Below are positions 60,330-64,000 of a stretch of 64,000 nucleotides of DNA, piece after piece. The notes beneath the pieces are model-generated. The model searched no databases and had not been told where the DNA came from. It saw nothing but the letters and a program-made list of their open reading frames with translations. Positions within the stretch are counted from its first letter, which is position 1; each line of letters opens with the position of its first letter. The position numbers and the translations under genes were made by a program. Source of the DNA: Actinomycetospora endophytica (GTDB taxonomy: Bacteria; Actinomycetota; Actinomycetes; Mycobacteriales; Pseudonocardiaceae); NCBI RefSeq assembly GCF_021026375.1, contig NZ_JAJNDB010000001.1, positions 2,046,001 through 2,110,000 of the forward strand, in the 5' to 3' direction.

Positions 60330-60539
60330 GCGTGTCCTCCGGTCGCCCTCGGGGTGGGCCGTCACGGGCCCGACGGTCACGGCCCGGATTCGGGACACTA
60401 CAGGTCGTCGGCGGATTCTCGTACGCTGAGAACCCTGGATCCTCGTCCGCGGCACCCCGGCGCCCAGTGTGCCCGGGCGAGGCGTCATCCCAGGTCGTGA
60501 TGGCCGCCGGTTCGATCGAACGATCAGGTGAGGCAACGC

Positions 60540-61019
60540 ATGGCAGGTACGACCCGGTCGGCGTAGTCGACTACCGAGGGTCCGGTCCGGGTCGACCGGG
60601 ACACGGCGAGCATCGCCCACAGTCGGGCGCTGCTCGAGGAGAACGAGCAGACGATGATCGCGCTCTTCCTGCTCGGGGTGCTGCACCACTACGACGGCAC
60701 CCCGACGCCGGCCGAGATCGTCGCCGAATACGTCGACGCCCTGCCGTCGGGCTCCTACCTCGCGCTCACCCACTTCTACGACCCGCAGGACGACGACAGC
60801 GTCGTCGCCCGCCGGATCGAGGAGGTCATGGTGAACAGCCCGATGGGCACCGGCCTCTTCCGCACGCGCGCCGAGATCGAGGCGTTGATCCCGCCGGAGC
60901 TCGAGATCATCGACCCGGGCCTGGTCCGGCTCGCCGACTGGTGGCCGGACGGGCCGCGGCTGCGTGAGCTCGAGCCGGCGCAGCGGTGCGCGCTCGGAGT
61001 GGTGGCCCGCAAGCGTTAG
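60540..61019 (+). pseudogene. Decayed SAM-dependent methyltransferase (PF04672-like)
   Basis: The last 121 residues (from 60654) read LFLLGVLHHYDGTPTPAEIV and LPSGSYLALTHFYDPQ, typical of the C-terminal half of the PF04672 methyltransferases common in actinomycetes. Upstream in the same frame VRVDRDTASIAHSRALLEEN is the middle motif, but the segment between it and the last strands is deleted. A piece before it (DPVGVVDY, about 60550) is in another frame. The N-terminal SAM-binding half is missing. It therefore looks truncated and frameshifted. Neighbouring Scr1-like genes often have such a methyltransferase next to them. Confidence 0.65.
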
Positions 61020-62224
61020 GTCAGTGCGGCGCGGCGCCGGGCCAGCAGCGCCCGCTCGGCCGGGTTCGCGGTGCCGTCGAGGGCCGCGTCGAGCGCCTCC
61101 CGGGCCTCGTCGGGCCGGTCCAGCCGCGTGAGCAGGTCCGCGCGGACGGCGTCGCGCAGGTGGTGGTGGGGCAGATCGAGGCCGTCGACGACGGCGAGGG
61201 CGGGCCCCGGCCCGTCGACCTCCGCGAGCGCGACGGCCCGGTTCAGCGCGACGACCGGGCCCGGGTCGAGGGCCGCGAGCTGGTCGTACAGGGCGAGGAT
61301 CTGCCGCCAGTCGGTCGCGGCCGCCGTCGGGGCGTCGGTGTGCACGGCGTTGATCGCCGCCTGGATCTGGTAGACGCCGGGAGCGCCCCGTCGCAGGCAG
61401 CGGCGCACCAGCTCGTGCCCCTCGGCGATCGAGGCCGCGTCCCAGCGGGATCGGTCCTGCTCGGCCAGCGGCACCAGCGACCCGTCATCGGTCACCCGCG
61501 CGGGACGGCGGGCGTCGGTGAGCAGCAGCAACGCCAGCAGCCCGAGGGCCTCCGGCTCGTCGGGCATCAGCTCGGTCGCCAGCCGGGCCAGCCGGACGGC
61601 CTCGGCGGCGAGGTCGGGCCGGTCGGCGGCGCCCGACGTCGCGGTGTGTCCCTCGGTGAAGATCAGGTAGACGACGGCGAGGACCGCGGACAGCCGGTCG
61701 GGGAGGTCGGCGTCCCGGGGCACCCGGTAGGGCACGTTCGCGTCGCGGATCTTCGCCTTCGCCCGGACCAGCCGCTGCGCCATCGTCGTCTCCGGGACCA
61801 GGAACGCCCGCGCGATCGCCGGGGTGTCCAGGCCGCCGAGCAGCCGCAGCGTCAGCGCGACCCGCGCCGGAGCGGCCAGCGCCGGGTGGCAGCAGGTGAA
61901 CAGCAGCCGGAGCCGGTCGTCCGCCACCGGGCCCACCTCCTCGGGAGGGTCGTCGCCCTCGACGGCCAGCCGGGCCACCGCGACCTGCCTGCCCTCACGC
62001 GCCGCGTCCCGTCGCATCCGGTCGATCGCCCGACGGCGGGCGGTGGTGACGATCCAGCCGCCCGGGTTGGGCGGCAGGCCGCCGTCCAGGTCCGGCCAGC
62101 GCTCGACGGCGACCCCGAAGGCGTCCGCGACCGCCTCCTCGGCGCGGTCGATGTCGCCGAGGAGGCGGGTGAGCGTGGCGACGCAGCGTCCGTACTCCCG
62201 GGCGAACACCTCGGCGACGGTCAC
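61016..62224 (-). CDS. ECF42-type RNA polymerase sigma factor with C-terminal extension
   Basis: 402 residues. The sigma-2 region ([42 protein letters not shown]) and sigma-4 region ([22 protein letters not shown]) are followed by an extension of about 200 residues with helical repeats ([40 protein letters not shown]). That plan is ECF group 42, known to be linked to YCII/DGPF proteins, as here. The start GTG 62224 has GAGGAG close upstream. It is the last gene of the three-gene operon. Its target genes are unknown. Confidence 0.85.
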   Translation of the reverse strand: MTVAEVFAREYGRCVATLTRLLGDIDRAEEAVADAFGVAVERWPDLDGGLPPNPGGWIVTTARRRAIDRMRRDAAREGRQVAVARLAVEGDDPPEEVGPVADDRLRLLFTCCHPALAAPARVALTLRLLGGLDTPAIARAFLVPETTMAQRLVRAKAKIRDANVPYRVPRDADLPDRLSAVLAVVYLIFTEGHTATSGAADRPDLAAEAVRLARLATELMPDEPEALGLLALLLLTDARRPARVTDDGSLVPLAEQDRSRWDAASIAEGHELVRRCLRRGAPGVYQIQAAINAVHTDAPTAAATDWRQILALYDQLAALDPGPVVALNRAVALAEVDGPGPALAVVDGLDLPHHHLRDAVRADLLTRLDRPDEAREALDAALDGTANPAERALLARRRAALT

Positions 62225-62242
62225 GGGGCTCCTCGGTCCTCG

Positions 62243-62605
62243 TCAGTCCTGGAAGGGCCGGACCTCGATCGGCAGCGGATGGATGGCCCGCGCGAGCCGG
62301 CCCGCCCAGTGCAGCGCCGCGTCGAGGTCCTCCGCGTCGAGGATCGTCAGCCCGCCGATCTGCTCCTTGCCCTCGGCGTACGGGCCGTCGGTGAGCAGCA
62401 CCTCGTCGCCGCGGGTGCGCACCACCGTCGCGGAGCTCCCCGAGTGCAGACCCCCGGAGAACACCCACACCCCGGCGTCGACCATGTCCTGCCGGACGGC
62501 CTCGACGTCGCGCATGATCGCCGCGAGGCGCTCGGGCCCGGGACGCTGCGCGTCGGGGGCGGTGGGGTCGTCGGGCTGCTGGATCGCGAGCAGGTAGCGG
62601 GTCAT
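62243..62605 (-). CDS. YCII/DGPF-domain protein, partner of the ECF42 sigma factor
   Basis: 120 residues with the DGPF-type motif TDGPYAEGKEQIGG. YLLAIQQPDDPTAPD forms the first strand and a middle helix leads to VFSGGLHSGSSATVV. Such proteins are found next to ECF42 sigma factors and may control them or act as small enzymes. ATG 62605 overlaps the stop of the methyltransferase gene by four bases; the sigma gene begins 18 bases after its stop. Confidence 0.8.
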   Translation of the reverse strand: MTRYLLAIQQPDDPTAPDAQRPGPERLAAIMRDVEAVRQDMVDAGVWVFSGGLHSGSSATVVRTRGDEVLLTDGPYAEGKEQIGGLTILDAEDLDAALHWAGRLARAIHPLPIEVRPFQD

Positions 62606-63453
62606 CGTCGTCCTCCTGTGTCGGCCCCCGCGGGCCGTCGCACCCTCCACGCCGCGTCGGCCCCGGGATCGACAGGATCGCCGGGCACTTGTGCTGTGAG
62701 CTGGACCACACCGGGCCGGTAGGGCTCCATGCCCGGGGCGACCGCTGCCAGTGCCTCGGCTCTGATCGCCGAACGTGTCCGTGGGTCGAGGCCGGCGAGC
62801 CAGTCCGCGAACTGCGCCTGCCCGAGGCGGTAGTCGACGAGCGCCGCGGGGTCGGTGAGCCCGAGGTCGGCCGGGGCCTCCTCGACGCGCACCGCCACCA
62901 GACCCGCCTCGTGCGCCGCCCGGGCCATCCGGTCCGCCGAGCCCAGCAGCGGGGCCTGCTCCCCGGTCAGCTCGGCGTACCAGTCGGGCGGGGTGAAGCC
63001 GTGCGCGCGGGCCACGACGTCGATCCGGTCGCGGACCGGGCTGCTGTTCCCGGCCGACATCACCGTGGCGAGCACGGCCCCGTCCGGCCGGACGACGCGG
63101 GCCAGTTCGGCGAGGGCCGCCACCGGGGCATGCACGTGGTTGAGGACGAACGCGGCGACGGCGTCGTCCATCGCGGCGTCGGCCAGGGGCAGGGCGAGCA
63201 CCGAGCCGACCACCCGCGGCTGGTCGCCGGGCACGGCGGTCAGCATCGGCGCCGAGACGTCCAGGGCGACCGGCCGCGCACCCGCCGTCGTGAGCGCGTC
63301 GCCGGCGAGGCCGGTGCCGGCCCCGGCGTCGAGCACCCGGCGGCCCGCCAGCGGGTGCGGCGCGGCGTCGACGAGGGCGCGGGCGAGCGGTCCGTAGACG
63401 TGGGCGGCGCCGGCGGCCCAGCCCGGCGCGGCCCGGGCATAACGGTCGAGCAC
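62602..63453 (-). CDS. Class I SAM-dependent methyltransferase
   Basis: 283 residues. The SAM site is VLDAGAGTGLAGDAL, followed by VALDVSAPML, LPLADAAMDDAVAAFVLNHV and VVRPDGAVLATVMS, a standard Methyltransf_11 core. The substrate is not known. GTG 63453 is a weak start (GGTGG upstream), but the domain begins a few residues later. It heads the operon with the YCII and sigma genes, so its activity may be tied to the sigma response. It is divergent from the MFS gene. Confidence 0.75.
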   Translation of the reverse strand: MLDRYARAAPGWAAGAAHVYGPLARALVDAAPHPLAGRRVLDAGAGTGLAGDALTTAGARPVALDVSAPMLTAVPGDQPRVVGSVLALPLADAAMDDAVAAFVLNHVHAPVAALAELARVVRPDGAVLATVMSAGNSSPVRDRIDVVARAHGFTPPDWYAELTGEQAPLLGSADRMARAAHEAGLVAVRVEEAPADLGLTDPAALVDYRLGQAQFADWLAGLDPRTRSAIRAEALAAVAPGMEPYRPGVVQLTAQVPGDPVDPGADAAWRVRRPAGADTGGRR

Positions 63454-63501
63454 GGCGCCACCGTACGGCCGGGCGTCGCGCCCGCCCGCGACGTAGCGTC
63501 G

Positions 63502-64000
63502 GTGGACGTGGACGACGGCGGGGTGGGCGTCCCTCACGGGAGCTGGCGCGACCTCCTCTCGGCGGGGCGGCGGCCGACCGTGGCCGTCCTCTGCGGCGGG
63601 GTGCTGCTCTTCGCCACCGACACCTACGTCACCGCGAGCCTGCTGCCCTCGGCCGTCGCCGAGATCGGGGGCGAGCGCTTCTACGCCTGGGTCACCACCG
63701 TCTACCTGCTCACCGCGGTCGTCTCGTCCGCGCTGGTCGGGCGGGTGCTCGCCGCGTGGCCCGCGCGCCGCGCGTACGCCTTCGCGCTCGCTGCGTTCGG
63801 GGTGGGCACCGCGATCGACGCGGTCGCGCCGGACATGGGGGTGCTGCTCGTCGGGCGGGCTGTGCAGGGCATCGGGGGCGGACTGCTCGCGGGCCTGGCC
63901 TACGCGTTGATCCGGACGGCGTTGCCGCGGCGGCTCTGGACGCGGGCGAGCGCGTCGATCTCGACGATGTGGGGTGTCGGGCTGCTGGTCGGACCCACGC
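63502..64000 (+). CDS. MFS transporter, N-terminal part
   Basis: The frame is open from GTG 63502 (or GTG 63508) to the edge of the window, so the C-terminal part is outside. It has a short polar leader, then helices TVAVLCGGVLLFATDTYVTA, WVTTVYLLTAVVSSALVGRV and the MFS motif-like GRAVQGIGGGLLAGLAYALI, as in DHA2-type 14-helix drug exporters. The substrate is unknown. Confidence 0.75.
   Translation, partial: MDVDDGGVGVPHGSWRDLLSAGRRPTVAVLCGGVLLFATDTYVTASLLPSAVAEIGGERFYAWVTTVYLLTAVVSSALVGRVLAAWPARRAYAFALAAFGVGTAIDAVAPDMGVLLVGRAVQGIGGGLLAGLAYALIRTALPRRLWTRASASISTMWGVGLLVGPT

Noticed and set aside
1-64000. tRNA, rRNA or riboswitch genes
   Set aside because: I looked through the intergenic regions and saw no cloverleaf, CCA-end pattern or known aptamer core. 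The gaps are mostly short or filled with palindromes.

Overview
This window is very GC-rich DNA with almost every third codon position G or C. It carries a full mce lipid-import operon, Scr1/DUF397-type regulator genes, triacylglycerol genes and GTG/TTG starts. Together these point to an actinomycete, most likely of the Pseudonocardia group. The assignment rests on gene content and base composition only. I saw no tRNA, rRNA, insertion sequence, prophage or CRISPR array.

Layout. 1-12.2 kb is ordinary housekeeping and accessory metabolism: the end of a flavin disulfide reductase, a methyltransferase, a beta-lactamase-fold serine hydrolase, an acyl-CoA dehydrogenase with its TetR regulator, a phosphofructokinase, a glutamate-synthase-like FMN protein, an SDR, a peroxiredoxin and others. 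12.2-18.1 kb is the most interesting part. It is a tightly coupled operon of a metallophosphoesterase-radical SAM fusion, a rSAM/selenodomain-type glycosyltransferase, a mercuric-reductase-like flavoenzyme, a second radical SAM enzyme, and a thioredoxin-fold protein. That last gene has an in-frame TGA followed by a SECIS-like hairpin, so I read it as a selenoprotein with a Sec-x-x-Cys site. 18.1-20.4 kb holds membrane proteins and one unrecognised gene.

20.7-36.1 kb is the mce operon: two YrbE permeases, an internal rho-independent terminator, the Mkl-type ATPase, six MCE proteins, an MMPL transporter, a membrane-anchored PpiC-type prolyl isomerase, a small membrane protein and a lipoprotein. 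36.1-40.2 kb carries two membrane-tethered ABC ATPase paralogues that have lost several catalytic motifs, and the small membrane proteins between them. 40.3-42.1 kb encodes a zinc-ribbon membrane protein and a secreted Ala/Pro/Gln repeat protein.

42.5-49.3 kb is a lipid assembly cluster: acyl-CoA ligase, glycerol-3-phosphate acyltransferase, a HAD-like/PlsC fusion and a wax ester synthase/DGAT. 49.4-50.7 kb is a small ribbon-helix-helix/VOC/methyltransferase operon. 50.9-56.7 kb is an SCP2-alcohol dehydrogenase-aldehyde dehydrogenase-P450 module with a GAF-LuxR regulator. The right end has an amine-oxidase-like protein, a DUF397/Scr1-like regulator locus with a decayed methyltransferase, an ECF42-type sigma factor with its YCII partner, and the start of an MFS transporter.

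Two genome-style features recur. Long and often perfect palindromes, each with its own core sequence, sit at gene ends. In the selenoprotein operon they also overlap gene starts. Several genes also have a TANNNT box 6-8 bases before the start codon with no Shine-Dalgarno sequence, which suggests leaderless mRNAs.
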